Shown in pieces: positions 23,237 to 33,343 of a DNA stretch of 64,000 nucleotides. A program made the translations under genes and the position numbers. The notes under the pieces are model-generated. The model did no database searches and had not been told where the DNA came from. It saw only the letters and a program-made list of their open reading frames with translations. The DNA is from an uncultured Pelagibacteraceae bacterium (GTDB taxonomy: Bacteria; Pseudomonadota; Alphaproteobacteria; Pelagibacterales; Pelagibacteraceae). The DNA lies in assembly GCA_902630925.1 (NCBI GenBank), contig CACOWO010000001.1, positions 85,856-149,855 on the forward strand, in the 5' to 3' direction. Every line of letters starts with the position of its first letter. Within the stretch, counting starts at the first letter, position 1.

Positions 23237-23941
23237 ATGAAAATATTAAGGGATTTTTCTCCAAATTATACAAAAGTTATTAGGTCTAAAGCAGAGATAA
23301 AATTTATAATTATTCATTATACCGGAATGCAATCAGAAATTGAATCTCTCAAAAGACTTAAAAACCCCAAACACAAAGTAAGTTGTCATTATTTAATAAA
23401 TAGAAAAGGCAAAATAATTCAATTAGTTAGAGAGAAAAATGTAGCTTGGCATGCAGGAAAGTCTAGATGGAAAAAATTTGTAAATTTAAACAATAATTCG
23501 ATTGGCATTGAGCTTGTAAATAAAGGTCATAAATACGGTTATCAAAAATTTACCAATATCCAGATTAGAAACCTAATTAAATTATGTAAAAATTTAAAAA
23601 AAAAATATGCTATAAAAACTGAGAATTTTTTAGGCCACTCAGATATTTCGCCTTTAAGAAAAATTGATCCTGGTGAAAAATTTCCTTGGAAAAAGTTAAG
23701 TCATCTCAAAATTGGTCAATGGTTTAAAGACAGAACAAACTTTAACAGAAACAGTAAAAATTTAAGATTGGTGTTTTTCAAAAATTTACGTAAATTAGGT
23801 TACAGATATTTTAGTATTAATAAAAAAAACTATAGTGATAAGAAAGTAATTAAATCTTTCCAACAGCACTATTTGCCAAAAAATGTGACAGGTAAGATAG
23901 ATCGAAAAACCTACGAAATTAGCCATTTTTTAACTAATTAA
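23237..23941 (+). CDS. ampD: N-acetylmuramoyl-L-alanine amidase (AmpD-like)
   Basis: FIIIHYTGMQSEIESL...VSCHYLINRKGKIIQLVREKNVAWHAGKSRW...NNNSIGIELVN...LGHSDISPLRKIDPGEKFPW. Confidence 0.9.
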   Translation: MKILRDFSPNYTKVIRSKAEIKFIIIHYTGMQSEIESLKRLKNPKHKVSCHYLINRKGKIIQLVREKNVAWHAGKSRWKKFVNLNNNSIGIELVNKGHKYGYQKFTNIQIRNLIKLCKNLKKKYAIKTENFLGHSDISPLRKIDPGEKFPWKKLSHLKIGQWFKDRTNFNRNSKNLRLVFFKNLRKLGYRYFSINKKNYSDKKVIKSFQQHYLPKNVTGKIDRKTYEISHFLTN

Positions 23942-23987
23942 TTTTTAACTTCTTGAAAAAAGTTTTATTATTTTATAAAAAGCTAAT

Positions 23988-24342
23988 GCCAGATAATTGG
24001 ATTATCGCTATTAGTTATCTAATAGAGGAAAGTCCGGGCTCCATAAAGACACAGTGCCAGTTAATGGCTGGCGAAGGTGACTTCAGGGATAGTGCCACAG
24101 AAAATAAACCGCCTTATCAAGGCAAGGGTGAAAAGGTGAGGTAAGAGCTCACCGGTTTTTTGGTAACAAAAAACGCACGGTAAACCCCACTGGGAGCAAG
24201 GTTAAATAGAGGAGACAGTGTGTTTTACACAAAAAACAGTCTTTAGTTAGTCTTCTGGGTTAACCGCTTGAGCTTAAGTGTGAATTTAAGCCTAGATAAA
24301 TGAGATCTTAAATGACAGAACCCGGCTTATAGATTATCTGGC
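23988..24342 (+). ncRNA. rnpB: RNase P RNA
   Basis: GAGGAAAGTCCGGGCTCC, GGGATAGTGCCACAGAAA, AAGGGTGAAAAGGTGAGGTAAGAGCTCACCG, GAACCCGGCTTATAGATTATCTGGC; termini GCCAGATAAT...GATTATCTGGC pair. Confidence 0.95.
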
Positions 24343-24398
24343 GATAATCATACTTAATTTATGTTCTACTTTTGTGCTTTTTGCATAATATAAACATA

Positions 24399-24426
24399 TT
24401 GACTAATTCTACAAAACCCATACTAT
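24399..24426 (+). promoter_or_regulatory. Sigma70-like promoter upstream of mraZ
   Basis: TTGACT (24399-24404), 16-nt spacer, TACTAT (24421-24426). Confidence 0.5.
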
Positions 24427-24440
24427 CCCAAATAATCCCA
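24416..24440 (-). promoter_or_regulatory. MraZ operator: three TGGGN direct repeats with 5-nt spacers
   Basis: Minus strand reads TGGGA-TTATT-TGGGA-TAGTA-TGGGT, 73-49 nt upstream of the mraZ ATG, overlapping the -10 box. Confidence 0.75.
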
Positions 24441-24488
24441 TAATGGAGGATTTATTGAAATATTTTAAAAATAGGGTTTTACACAAGA

Positions 24489-24953
24489 ATGTTTTTATCA
24501 AGTTACGAAAACAAAATAGACAAGAAAGGACGAGTTTCTGTGCCTGCAACATTTAGATCTTATTTGGGAGGAATGGGATATAACGGTTTTATTACCTATC
24601 CATCTTTTAATCATTCAGCTTTAGAGGCCTGTTCTCAAGATAGAATTGAGAAACTTTCTAATGCAATTGACTCTCTCAATCCATTTGAGGAAAAAAGAGA
24701 TTTTTTTGCAACCTCAATATTGTCAGAAAGTGAAAACTTACAATTTGATACGGAGGGTAGAGTTTCATTATCTGAAAAATTACTTTTACATGCAAAAATC
24801 AAGAATACTGTTTTATTTGTAGGACTTGGGAAAACATTTCAAATTTGGGAGCCGTATAACTTTGAAAAATTTAAATTAGTAGCAAGAAAAAAAGCTTATC
24901 AAAATAGATCTAATCTTAAATGGGAAAATAAACAGAAGGGAGAATTGTCATGA
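24489..24953 (+). CDS. mraZ: Transcriptional regulator / division-cluster protein MraZ
   Basis: MFLSSYENKIDKKGRVSVPATFRSYLG...FDTEGRVSLSEKLLLHAKIKNTVLFVGLGKTFQIWEP. Confidence 0.95.
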   Translation: MFLSSYENKIDKKGRVSVPATFRSYLGGMGYNGFITYPSFNHSALEACSQDRIEKLSNAIDSLNPFEEKRDFFATSILSESENLQFDTEGRVSLSEKLLLHAKIKNTVLFVGLGKTFQIWEPYNFEKFKLVARKKAYQNRSNLKWENKQKGELS

Positions 24954-26452
24954 GTATAAATATTGGAGGCGGAGAACTAAGGGAATTAAAACCAAGAATA
25001 TTAGTTTTAGGAGTAGGCGGTGCAGGAGGAAATGCAATAAATGCAATGATCGAGTCAGGTATGGAAGGAGTTGAATTTGTTGCAGTTAACACTGATGCAC
25101 AAGATTTAAAAATGAGCAAAGCCGAGGCGAAAATACAAATTGGAATGAATTTAACAAAAGGCTTAGGAGCAGGAGCTAAACATGATATTGGTCAAGCAGC
25201 AGCGGATGAGTCTTTAAACGAAATTTCAAATTATATTCAGGGAGCTAACATGGTTTTCATTACGTCAGGTATGGGTGGAGGAACCGGTACAGGTGCATCC
25301 CATGTTATCGCTAAGGCAGCTAGGGAACTAAATATTTTAACTGTTGGTGTAACTACTTTACCTTTTTCTTATGAAGGCCCAAAGAGAATGAGAAGAGCAG
25401 TTGAAGGTTTAGAAGAATTTAAAAAACATCTTGATACTGTAATTGTTGTACCTAATCAAAATCTATTTAAAATTGCAAGCGAAACAACAACGTTTGAAGA
25501 GTCATTCAACTTATCTAACAATGTTCTAAAACACGGAGTACAAAGTGTGACTGATCTTATGGTTAGACCAGGAATGATTAATTTGGATTTTGCAGATGTA
25601 GAAACTGTAATGAGCTCTATGGGTAAAGCGATGATGGGTACCGGTGAAGCTGAAGGAGAAAATAGAGCAATGGTTGCTACAGAGATGGCATTAAACAATC
25701 CTTTGATAGATGAATATTCACTGCAAGGTGCAAAAGGATTATTAATTAATATTACAGGAGGAAATGATCTTACTTTATTTGAAGTAGATCAATCTGTTAA
25801 TAAAATCAGAGCTGAAGTAGATCCAGAGGCCGAATTGATATTTGGGGCAATAAAAGATGAAAGCATGACAGGAAAAATAAGAGTATCTATAGTTGCTACT
25901 GCTCTCGATGGTTTTAACAAAGAGGGAAAAACTGTTCTAAATATGGTTTCTCGTATACAGAGCCGAAACACTGGTAACTCAGAAAATTTATTTTCCCACA
26001 ATCCTAGGATGGAAAATAATACCCTGAACTCTATAGACGGAGCAACAGCCTTTAAATTAGATGATACTTATTTATTAAAACAGGAGGAAGAGCAAAATTC
26101 CTCGTTCGGAGGTGTTGAAGATAACTTGGAGAGTCAAGAATTTGATATATCCCCTGCAAGTGTCGAACAAAAAGCTTCTGAAAAAATACCTAATGGGGTT
26201 TCAATTGAAAGCGCATCTTATATTGAAAATAATAATTTAGATGCACACGAAAGTGATGAAAGTTTAAATATTGATAAATATGAATATACTCCAAAATTGT
26301 TTTCTGAAAATCTAAATTCTCAATCATCAGAAGAAATAAATAATGACATCAACGAAAAAGATAAGGTCGACTCCGAACATTTATTTGATCAGGAATTAAA
26401 AGATGAAGAGGATTTTGAAATTCCTGCATTTTTGAGAAAACAAAAATTCTAA
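24950..26452 (+). CDS. ftsZ: Cell division protein FtsZ
   Basis: [18 protein letters not shown]...[19 protein letters not shown]...; C-terminal peptide [14 protein letters not shown]. Confidence 0.98.
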   Translation: MSINIGGGELRELKPRILVLGVGGAGGNAINAMIESGMEGVEFVAVNTDAQDLKMSKAEAKIQIGMNLTKGLGAGAKHDIGQAAADESLNEISNYIQGANMVFITSGMGGGTGTGASHVIAKAARELNILTVGVTTLPFSYEGPKRMRRAVEGLEEFKKHLDTVIVVPNQNLFKIASETTTFEESFNLSNNVLKHGVQSVTDLMVRPGMINLDFADVETVMSSMGKAMMGTGEAEGENRAMVATEMALNNPLIDEYSLQGAKGLLINITGGNDLTLFEVDQSVNKIRAEVDPEAELIFGAIKDESMTGKIRVSIVATALDGFNKEGKTVLNMVSRIQSRNTGNSENLFSHNPRMENNTLNSIDGATAFKLDDTYLLKQEEEQNSSFGGVEDNLESQEFDISPASVEQKASEKIPNGVSIESASYIENNNLDAHESDESLNIDKYEYTPKLFSENLNSQSSEEINNDINEKDKVDSEHLFDQELKDEEDFEIPAFLRKQKF

Positions 26453-26470
26453 TGTCATCAGCACGGACAA

Positions 26471-27481
26471 ATGATCAACCAAACCTCATCACTGGAATTC
26501 TCCCATTTTCCAGTGATGTTGAATGAAATCTTAAAGATTTCTTCCCCATCTAATGGAGGAAGCTTTCTAGATTGTACATTTGGGGGCGGCGGTTATTCAA
26601 AAGAAATTCTTAAATTTGATAACACAAATGTACTAGCGATTGATAGGGATGAAAAAATATTATCAATAGCTAAAGAAATAAAGAAAAAATTCCCAGAAAG
26701 ATTTAAATTTTACCAAAAAAAATTCAGCGAGTTAAATGATTTATCCCATGACAAAGTTGATGTGGTAATATTTGATTTAGGTATATCCTCAATTCAGCTA
26801 GATGACTTGAACAGAGGCTTCTCGTTTAATTCAGAAAAAGAACTAAATATGGCTATGGGTTTAAATAAAATTACAGCAATGGATGCTGTCAACAATTTAG
26901 GTGAATTAGATTTAAAATCAATTATTAAAGTTTTAGGTGATGAAAAAGAAGCATCTAGAATAGCAAAAAATATTATAAAATTTCGGAATGAAAAAAAAAT
27001 TATTAAAACAAGTGACTTAGTTAAGATAATTAAAAAAAGTAAGAAAAAAAATTTTTTAAATAAAATAGATCCGTGTACAAAAACATTCCAAGCATTGAGA
27101 ATATTTGTAAATAAAGAGATTACGGAATTAGTAAATGGATTAATTAATGCAACAAAAAAGCTTAAACCTGGTGGAAAAATATTAGCAATAAGTTTCCATT
27201 CAATTGAAGACAGGATAATTAAATATTTCTTTTCCAATTTTTCAAAAAATAGATCAAGACCATCAAGGTATTTTCCTGAAGATACAAAAAATAAATTGAT
27301 ATTATTTGAGGAATACAAAAATAAAGTGTTTGTTCCTTCAAAAAATGAATTAAGTAAAAACAGTAGATCAAGATCAGCAAAACTAAGATTTGCCATAAGA
27401 AGTAAAAATAAATTTGAATATCCAAAAGAAATTTTTAAAAAGTTTAAAAAATATTTAGAATTAGAAGAAATAAATGTTTAA
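26471..27481 (+). CDS. rsmH: 16S rRNA (cytosine(1402)-N4)-methyltransferase RsmH
   Basis: HFPVMLNEILKISSPSNGGSFLDCTFGGGGYSKEIL...KPGGKILAISFHSIEDRIIKYFF. Confidence 0.96.
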   Translation: MINQTSSLEFSHFPVMLNEILKISSPSNGGSFLDCTFGGGGYSKEILKFDNTNVLAIDRDEKILSIAKEIKKKFPERFKFYQKKFSELNDLSHDKVDVVIFDLGISSIQLDDLNRGFSFNSEKELNMAMGLNKITAMDAVNNLGELDLKSIIKVLGDEKEASRIAKNIIKFRNEKKIIKTSDLVKIIKKSKKKNFLNKIDPCTKTFQALRIFVNKEITELVNGLINATKKLKPGGKILAISFHSIEDRIIKYFFSNFSKNRSRPSRYFPEDTKNKLILFEEYKNKVFVPSKNELSKNSRSRSAKLRFAIRSKNKFEYPKEIFKKFKKYLELEEINV

Positions 27482-27803
27482 ATTAAAATTTATAGTTTCC
27501 GCAATCGTATTAGTTTCCTTTTTAATATTTACCTCTACTATTAAAAATAAAACAAGAGTAATAGAAAAAAATATAACAAATTTGAATAAAAAGATTTTAT
27601 TAACCAAGAAAAATCTTAATGAAGCTCAATTAGAATTCTACTATTTATCTTCTCCAGCTCAAGTAGAAAAAAAATTAAATATCATAGGTTTTGATAATTA
27701 CTATCCAATTTCATATTCAAGAATATTTTTTGATTTTTCAGAATTTACTAATTTAGATAAAAGAATTTCACATATCAAAAATAACAATGAAAAAAAGAAA
27801 TAA
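27474..27803 (+). CDS. ftsL: Putative FtsL-like cell division protein
   Basis: Short bitopic protein with N-terminal TM and coiled coil located between rsmH and ftsI. Confidence 0.6.
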   Translation: MFKLKFIVSAIVLVSFLIFTSTIKNKTRVIEKNITNLNKKILLTKKNLNEAQLEFYYLSSPAQVEKKLNIIGFDNYYPISYSRIFFDFSEFTNLDKRISHIKNNNEKKK

Positions 27804-29508
27804 AAAAAAAATTAATATAAATCAAACAAGTTTTTATTTTGAGGATTATGTAGAGACAAATAAAAAAAATAAAGTATTAAAAAAATCAAATAATCTTCAT
27901 GATAGAATTTACTTATTATTCTTTTTCTTTTTATCTTTAATATTAATCTTCTCTATCAAAATTACACACATATCATTAAACAAAAAAAATATGTTTAGTT
28001 TAGAAGAACAAAATTCAAAATTTTCACTATTACGTAGAGATATAGTAGATAGAAATGGTGAAATAATCTCAAGAAATATAAATACTTTCCACGCCGCCAT
28101 AGACCCAAAACAAGTTACAGATAAAAAAAAACTATTAATTAAACTAAGATTAAATTTTCCAAATCTTCCAATTAATGAAATAAGAGAGAAGCTAAATGAT
28201 AATAAATATTTTCGAATAAAAAAGAGAATTGATCAAACAGAAAAAGATAAGTTTTGGGCTTTAGGAGAAAAGGCAATAAAATTTGAACCTTTTCAAGCAA
28301 GAATGTACACGCATGGTAATTTATTTAGTCATGTTATCGGTCAAGTCGATTATGACAATTATGGTATTTCAGGTATCGAAAAATATTTTGATAAAGAATT
28401 AAAAAATAAAAATTTACTAGGTAGTCCACTACAACTTACTTTAGACAGCAATATTCAGTATATTATAAACAAGGAACTTAATGATGCCATCGAAACTTTC
28501 AGAGCAACCGGTGGTGGAGCATTATTAATGGATGTGAATAATGGTGAAATTATATCTCTAGTTTCCTTACCAAATTTTGATATTAACCAAAGGTCAACTA
28601 TCAAAGACAAAAAATACATTAATAAAATCACAAAGGGAGTTTATGAGCTAGGTTCAATCTTTAAAACTTTTACAGTAGCCTTGGTTCTTGAAAAAAAATT
28701 AGCAAATACAAATACTATCATTAAAAATATACCCAAAAAAATCAAATGCTCCATTCATGAGATTACCGACATGAATGAACATCCAAAAGATTTAACAGTT
28801 GAAGAAATTTTAGTCAGATCTTCAAATGTTGGTTCCGTAATACTCGCAAAAAAAGTCGGTGAAAAAAATTTTAAAGAATTTATTAGCGATACCAAATTAA
28901 CACAAAACCCAAAAATTGAATTAGAGGAAGTTGGAGTTCCACACAAATTAAAATGGAATAGATGTAAATTGGAAACAATTTCATTCGGTCATGGTATAAC
29001 CACTACTCCTTTACAGGCCACAACGACATATGCTGCATTAATCAATGGTGGAAAATTAGTCACTCCAAGCTTAATAAAAAAAAGAGAAATAAAAAATCAT
29101 AATTCAATAGTTTCGAGAGAAACGAGTAAAAAATTAAGATATATTTTAAGAAAAGTTGTTAACAGCAAAGATGGAACAGCAAGTCTAGCTGATAAAGATG
29201 GTTACTATGTTGGAGGAAAAACAGGTACCGCTGAAAGTTATGGAGACAAAAAAGATAGAATAAATACTTTTATCTCTGTATTTCCAGCTCATAATCCAAA
29301 TTATTCTTTGTTTATAATGTTGGAAAATCCAAAAATTAATAAAGAATTAATTTATGATTATAGAGGCATAAAGACAAAAGCGCCTTATAACACTTCTGGA
29401 TGGAATTCAGTTTATGTTGCTGGCAAAATAATAGAAAAAATTGGACCAATTTTAGCCATAAATAATTATGAATTTACAAAACAGAATGTTGTTAAAAAAT
29501 TTAATTAA
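27787..29508 (+). CDS. ftsI: Penicillin-binding protein 3 / FtsI transpeptidase
   Basis: RRDIVDRNGEIISRN...ELGSIFKTFTVALVLEKK...RSSNVGSVILAKKVG...GGKTGTAESYG. Confidence 0.95.
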   Translation: MKKRNKKKININQTSFYFEDYVETNKKNKVLKKSNNLHDRIYLLFFFFLSLILIFSIKITHISLNKKNMFSLEEQNSKFSLLRRDIVDRNGEIISRNINTFHAAIDPKQVTDKKKLLIKLRLNFPNLPINEIREKLNDNKYFRIKKRIDQTEKDKFWALGEKAIKFEPFQARMYTHGNLFSHVIGQVDYDNYGISGIEKYFDKELKNKNLLGSPLQLTLDSNIQYIINKELNDAIETFRATGGGALLMDVNNGEIISLVSLPNFDINQRSTIKDKKYINKITKGVYELGSIFKTFTVALVLEKKLANTNTIIKNIPKKIKCSIHEITDMNEHPKDLTVEEILVRSSNVGSVILAKKVGEKNFKEFISDTKLTQNPKIELEEVGVPHKLKWNRCKLETISFGHGITTTPLQATTTYAALINGGKLVTPSLIKKREIKNHNSIVSRETSKKLRYILRKVVNSKDGTASLADKDGYYVGGKTGTAESYGDKKDRINTFISVFPAHNPNYSLFIMLENPKINKELIYDYRGIKTKAPYNTSGWNSVYVAGKIIEKIGPILAINNYEFTKQNVVKKFN

Positions 29509-32254
29509 AAATATTCCTAGGAATAAAAAAAATATATCCATTTCTGGCATTTCCGCTAGTAGCAAGCAAATTAAAAAAGGTTATATATTTTTTGCTATTA
29601 AGGGAAATAAATTTAATGGCGAGAAATATATTGAAGAAGCAATAAGTAAGGGTGCTGTAGTAATAATTTGTTCCAAAAAATTTAAAAAAAATATAAAAAA
29701 AAAGAGTATTTATATAATTAAAACAAATAATGTAAGAGAGTCTTTAAGCAAAATAGCCTCAAAATATTATAGGCTTAAACCCAAGAATATTTTTGCTGTG
29801 ACAGGAACCAATGGGAAAACATCAGTCGCAGATTTGTTTTTTCAAATATTAAGAATTAATAAAATACCTGTCGCAACTATCGGCACTTTAGGGGTCAAAT
29901 ACAATAAAAAAATTTTAAAAACAAATCTTACGTCTCCTGACACGATAACTCTACATAAGACTTTAGAAAAATTAAAAAAAAAGAGAATAGATAACGTGAT
30001 TATAGAAGCTTCAAGTCACGGGTTAGAGCAAAGAAGGTTACATCATCTTAATTTAAAAGCTGGAATTTTTACAAATTTCAGCCAAGATCATTTAGATTTT
30101 CACAAAACAATGGATAGGTACTTAAATGCTAAATTATTATTGTTTAAAGAAATTTTAAGAAATCGATCTTTTGTAATAACTGATAAAGAAATCTATCCAT
30201 TTGCAAAAATAAAAAAAATATCAATAAGAAGAAATTTTAAAGTCAAAGATATCACTGAAGATATTAGTCACATTAAAAATTTTTACTCATCATCAATGAA
30301 AGATTTTCAAGTTAAAAATTTAGCTATGGCGATTAAAGTAGCTGAGTTATGTGGATTAAAAAAAAATAGTATATACAGCTCAATCAAAAAGTTGAAAGGC
30401 GTTAATGGCAGGCTTGAATTAGTAAAAATATTTCCAAATAATATCCGTGTTTTTATTGATTATGCCCACACACCTGATGCACTATCCAAAGCATTAAATG
30501 CTCTTAAAAAAGATTACGGTAATAATATTTCTTGTGTTTTCGGATGTGGAGGCGAAAGAGATTTTAAAAAAAGACCACTAATGGCTCTAATAGCTAATAA
30601 AAATTGTAAAAAAGTTTATATTACGGATGATAATCCAAGAAATGAGAGTCCAAATAAAATCAGAAATGAACTTTTAAAATATATTTCACAAAATAAAAAA
30701 TTTAATTTTGGAGAAAGAGCTTTAGCAATTAAAAAAGCAATTCAAAATGCTGACCCCCAAGAAGTAATATTAATTGCAGGTAAAGGACATGAAGAACAAC
30801 AAATATATAAAAATAAAACATTAAAAATTTCCGATAAACAAATAATACAAAAAATTAAAATTAAAAGAAAAACTTTAGATTTAAGGTCACAAAACTATTT
30901 GCTAAATAGACAAATATTTAAGAAGGTTTTAGGAAATTCACTAAATATATCTTTTAATGGCATTTCCATAGATACAAGAAGTATAAAAAAAAATAACTTA
31001 TTTTTAGCAATTAAGGGACAAAAAAGAGATGGAAATAATTATATTAAAGAAGCAATCCAAAAAGGAGCTGGATGTGTCTTAACTTCTTTAAAAAAAATTT
31101 CTAAAAACAAAAAAATTATTAAAATTCAAAATCCTATGATATTTTTAAATGAATTTGCAAAATATAAAAGATACTACTCATCTACTAAAATAATCGCAGT
31201 AACGGGGAGCGCTGGCAAAACATCGTTAAAAAATTTGATCAGTGATTTATTACAAAATTTTGGTAATACCTATTCCTCTCCAAAATCTTTTAATAACCAT
31301 CTTGGAGTTCCAATAAGTTTATCTAATTTAAGTGTAAATAATAAATTTGGCGTTTTTGAAGTTGGAATGAGCAAAAAGGGAGAGATAAGAAGACTTTCAA
31401 AATTAATTAAACCATTTATTGGAGTTATAACAAATATTGGTGAGGCTCACTTAGAAAACTTTAAAAGTATTAAAGGGATAGCTGAAGCTAAGTCAGAAAT
31501 TATAGAAAATATTGAAGCAGATGGTACAATCATTTTAAATAGGGACGATAAATTTTTTAATTTTCTTTTAAAAAAAGCCAAGTTATTTAAACTGAAAATT
31601 GTTACATTTGGCAAACATAAAAGTTCAGATATTTGTTTGAAAAGTATTTCAAAGAAAAGAGATAATTTAAAGATATTTTTAAAAACAAATAATCAAACTT
31701 TAAATTTAAAGATAGGAGATTTAAATATTTACAATGTACTTGCCTCTATAGCAGTTTTAAAAGAACTAAATATTATAATTTCTAATATTAATCAAAAATA
31801 CAAAAATCTTGAGTCATCTGATGGTAGAGGGAAAAAGTACTCGATTTCGAGATACAAGAAAAGATTTAAACTTATTGATGAAAGTTATAATGCTAATCCG
31901 TCATCAGTCAAATATGCCATAAGCAAACTTAGCTCCATTCATAAAAAAAATTTTAAAAAATATTTAATTCTTGGCGATATGCTTGAATTGGGTTCAAAAT
32001 CTCAAAAATATCACGAAGAACTTTCTGAAGTTATTAACAATTCAGACATTGATAAAGTATTCATTAAAGGAAAAAAAACTATTTTCACTTATAAATATCT
32101 CAATAAAGAAAAAAGAGGAAATATTTTGCAAAATGAAGAAGATATAGATTTGAGTTTGAGTAAAATAATTTCTAACAATGATTATTTAATGATCAAGGGT
32201 TCAAATGCTACTGGATTGCATAATTTTAGCAAGAAAATGATAAGAGGGCTATAA
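29468..32254 (+). CDS. murE-murF: Fused MurE-MurF ligase (UDP-MurNAc-tripeptide synthetase + tripeptide:D-Ala-D-Ala ligase)
   Basis: Two tandem Mur ligase modules in one uninterrupted 928-aa ORF: AVTGTNGKTSVADLFFQ...DNPRNES (MurE) then ISIDTRSIKKNNLFLAIKG...AVTGSAGKTSLKNLI...SFNNHLGVPISL (MurF). Confidence 0.93.
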   Translation: MNLQNRMLLKNLIKNIPRNKKNISISGISASSKQIKKGYIFFAIKGNKFNGEKYIEEAISKGAVVIICSKKFKKNIKKKSIYIIKTNNVRESLSKIASKYYRLKPKNIFAVTGTNGKTSVADLFFQILRINKIPVATIGTLGVKYNKKILKTNLTSPDTITLHKTLEKLKKKRIDNVIIEASSHGLEQRRLHHLNLKAGIFTNFSQDHLDFHKTMDRYLNAKLLLFKEILRNRSFVITDKEIYPFAKIKKISIRRNFKVKDITEDISHIKNFYSSSMKDFQVKNLAMAIKVAELCGLKKNSIYSSIKKLKGVNGRLELVKIFPNNIRVFIDYAHTPDALSKALNALKKDYGNNISCVFGCGGERDFKKRPLMALIANKNCKKVYITDDNPRNESPNKIRNELLKYISQNKKFNFGERALAIKKAIQNADPQEVILIAGKGHEEQQIYKNKTLKISDKQIIQKIKIKRKTLDLRSQNYLLNRQIFKKVLGNSLNISFNGISIDTRSIKKNNLFLAIKGQKRDGNNYIKEAIQKGAGCVLTSLKKISKNKKIIKIQNPMIFLNEFAKYKRYYSSTKIIAVTGSAGKTSLKNLISDLLQNFGNTYSSPKSFNNHLGVPISLSNLSVNNKFGVFEVGMSKKGEIRRLSKLIKPFIGVITNIGEAHLENFKSIKGIAEAKSEIIENIEADGTIILNRDDKFFNFLLKKAKLFKLKIVTFGKHKSSDICLKSISKKRDNLKIFLKTNNQTLNLKIGDLNIYNVLASIAVLKELNIIISNINQKYKNLESSDGRGKKYSISRYKKRFKLIDESYNANPSSVKYAISKLSSIHKKNFKKYLILGDMLELGSKSQKYHEELSEVINNSDIDKVFIKGKKTIFTYKYLNKEKRGNILQNEEDIDLSLSKIISNNDYLMIKGSNATGLHNFSKKMIRGL

Positions 32255-33340
32255 GTGCTATTTAATTTATTAACTTCATTAATAGATCAATATTCGTTTT
32301 TAAATGTATTTAAATATTTAACATTTAGAACAGGTTTATCAGTTGTAACCTCTTTAATAGTAGTTTTTATCATTGGCGGCCCGCTTATTAAATTGTTTTC
32401 AGAAAAAATGATTACGGGACCTATAAGACAAGATGGTCCAATAGATCATATAATTAAAAAATCCGGTACTCCTACTATGGGAGGGGTAATTATAATTATT
32501 GGGATTATATCGAGTACAATTCTGTGGGCTGATTTAAAAAATATTTATGTTTGGACATTAATTTTTGTTTCTATTTCACTTGGAGCATTAGGCTTACTCG
32601 ATGATATTTTGAAAATTAAATTTAAAAATTCTAGAGGTTTAAAGTCAAAATATAAATTTCTTGGGCAAATTATAATAAGTACGATCGCTTTGTTAATTTT
32701 GATGAAATTTTCTGACCACAATTATCTGTTCAATCTTTACTTTCCCTTTTTTAAAAATTTAATTTTAGATATGGGTTTATTTTTTTTACCGTTCGGTTTA
32801 TTTGTAATTATCGGAGCCTCAAATGCTGTGAACCTTACAGATGGTTTAGATGGTTTGGCAACAGTTCCTGTAATGCTTGTAGCGTTTTCCTTTACCTTAA
32901 TCGCATATGTTGTTGGAAACACAATTTTTTCAGAGTATCTTCAAATACAATATATCCCAGATGTAGGGGAATTATCAATTTTTTGTGGATCCATTGTCGG
33001 AGCATGTCTAGGTTTTCTTTGGTATAATGCTCCACCAGCAAAAATTTTTATGGGAGACACTGGATCACTTTCACTGGGAGGATCTTTAGCCGCTATAGCA
33101 ATTATAGTAAAACATGAAATTGTCTTAGCAATTATTGGAGGTCTATTTGTTTTAGAAACAGTCTCGGTTATTATTCAAGTGGCCTCATATAAACTCACTG
33201 GTAAAAGAATTTTCAAAATGGCGCCAATACATCATCATTTTGAAAAGAAGGGTTGGGCGGAGTCAACAATAGTAATTCGTTTTTGGATAATTGCCATTAT
33301 TTTAGCTCTTATTGGATTAGCAACATTAAAATTAAGGTAA
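32255..33340 (+). CDS. mraY: Phospho-N-acetylmuramoyl-pentapeptide-transferase
   Basis: KSGTPTMGGVIIIIGI...NLTDGLDGLATVPVMLVAF...MAPIHHHFEKKGWAESTIVIRFWI. Confidence 0.97.
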   Translation: MLFNLLTSLIDQYSFLNVFKYLTFRTGLSVVTSLIVVFIIGGPLIKLFSEKMITGPIRQDGPIDHIIKKSGTPTMGGVIIIIGIISSTILWADLKNIYVWTLIFVSISLGALGLLDDILKIKFKNSRGLKSKYKFLGQIIISTIALLILMKFSDHNYLFNLYFPFFKNLILDMGLFFLPFGLFVIIGASNAVNLTDGLDGLATVPVMLVAFSFTLIAYVVGNTIFSEYLQIQYIPDVGELSIFCGSIVGACLGFLWYNAPPAKIFMGDTGSLSLGGSLAAIAIIVKHEIVLAIIGGLFVLETVSVIIQVASYKLTGKRIFKMAPIHHHFEKKGWAESTIVIRFWIIAIILALIGLATLKLR

Positions 33341-33343
33341 AAG

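Noticed and set aside
23953-24144. 63-aa plus-strand ORF
   Set aside because: Lies within the RNase P RNA gene (GAGGAAAGTCCGGGCTCC motif); translation is incidental.
26794-27396. 200-aa minus-strand ORF opposite rsmH (and 27219..27425)
   Set aside because: Antisense shadow of rsmH with low-complexity Phe/Leu/Ser content and no recognisable domain.
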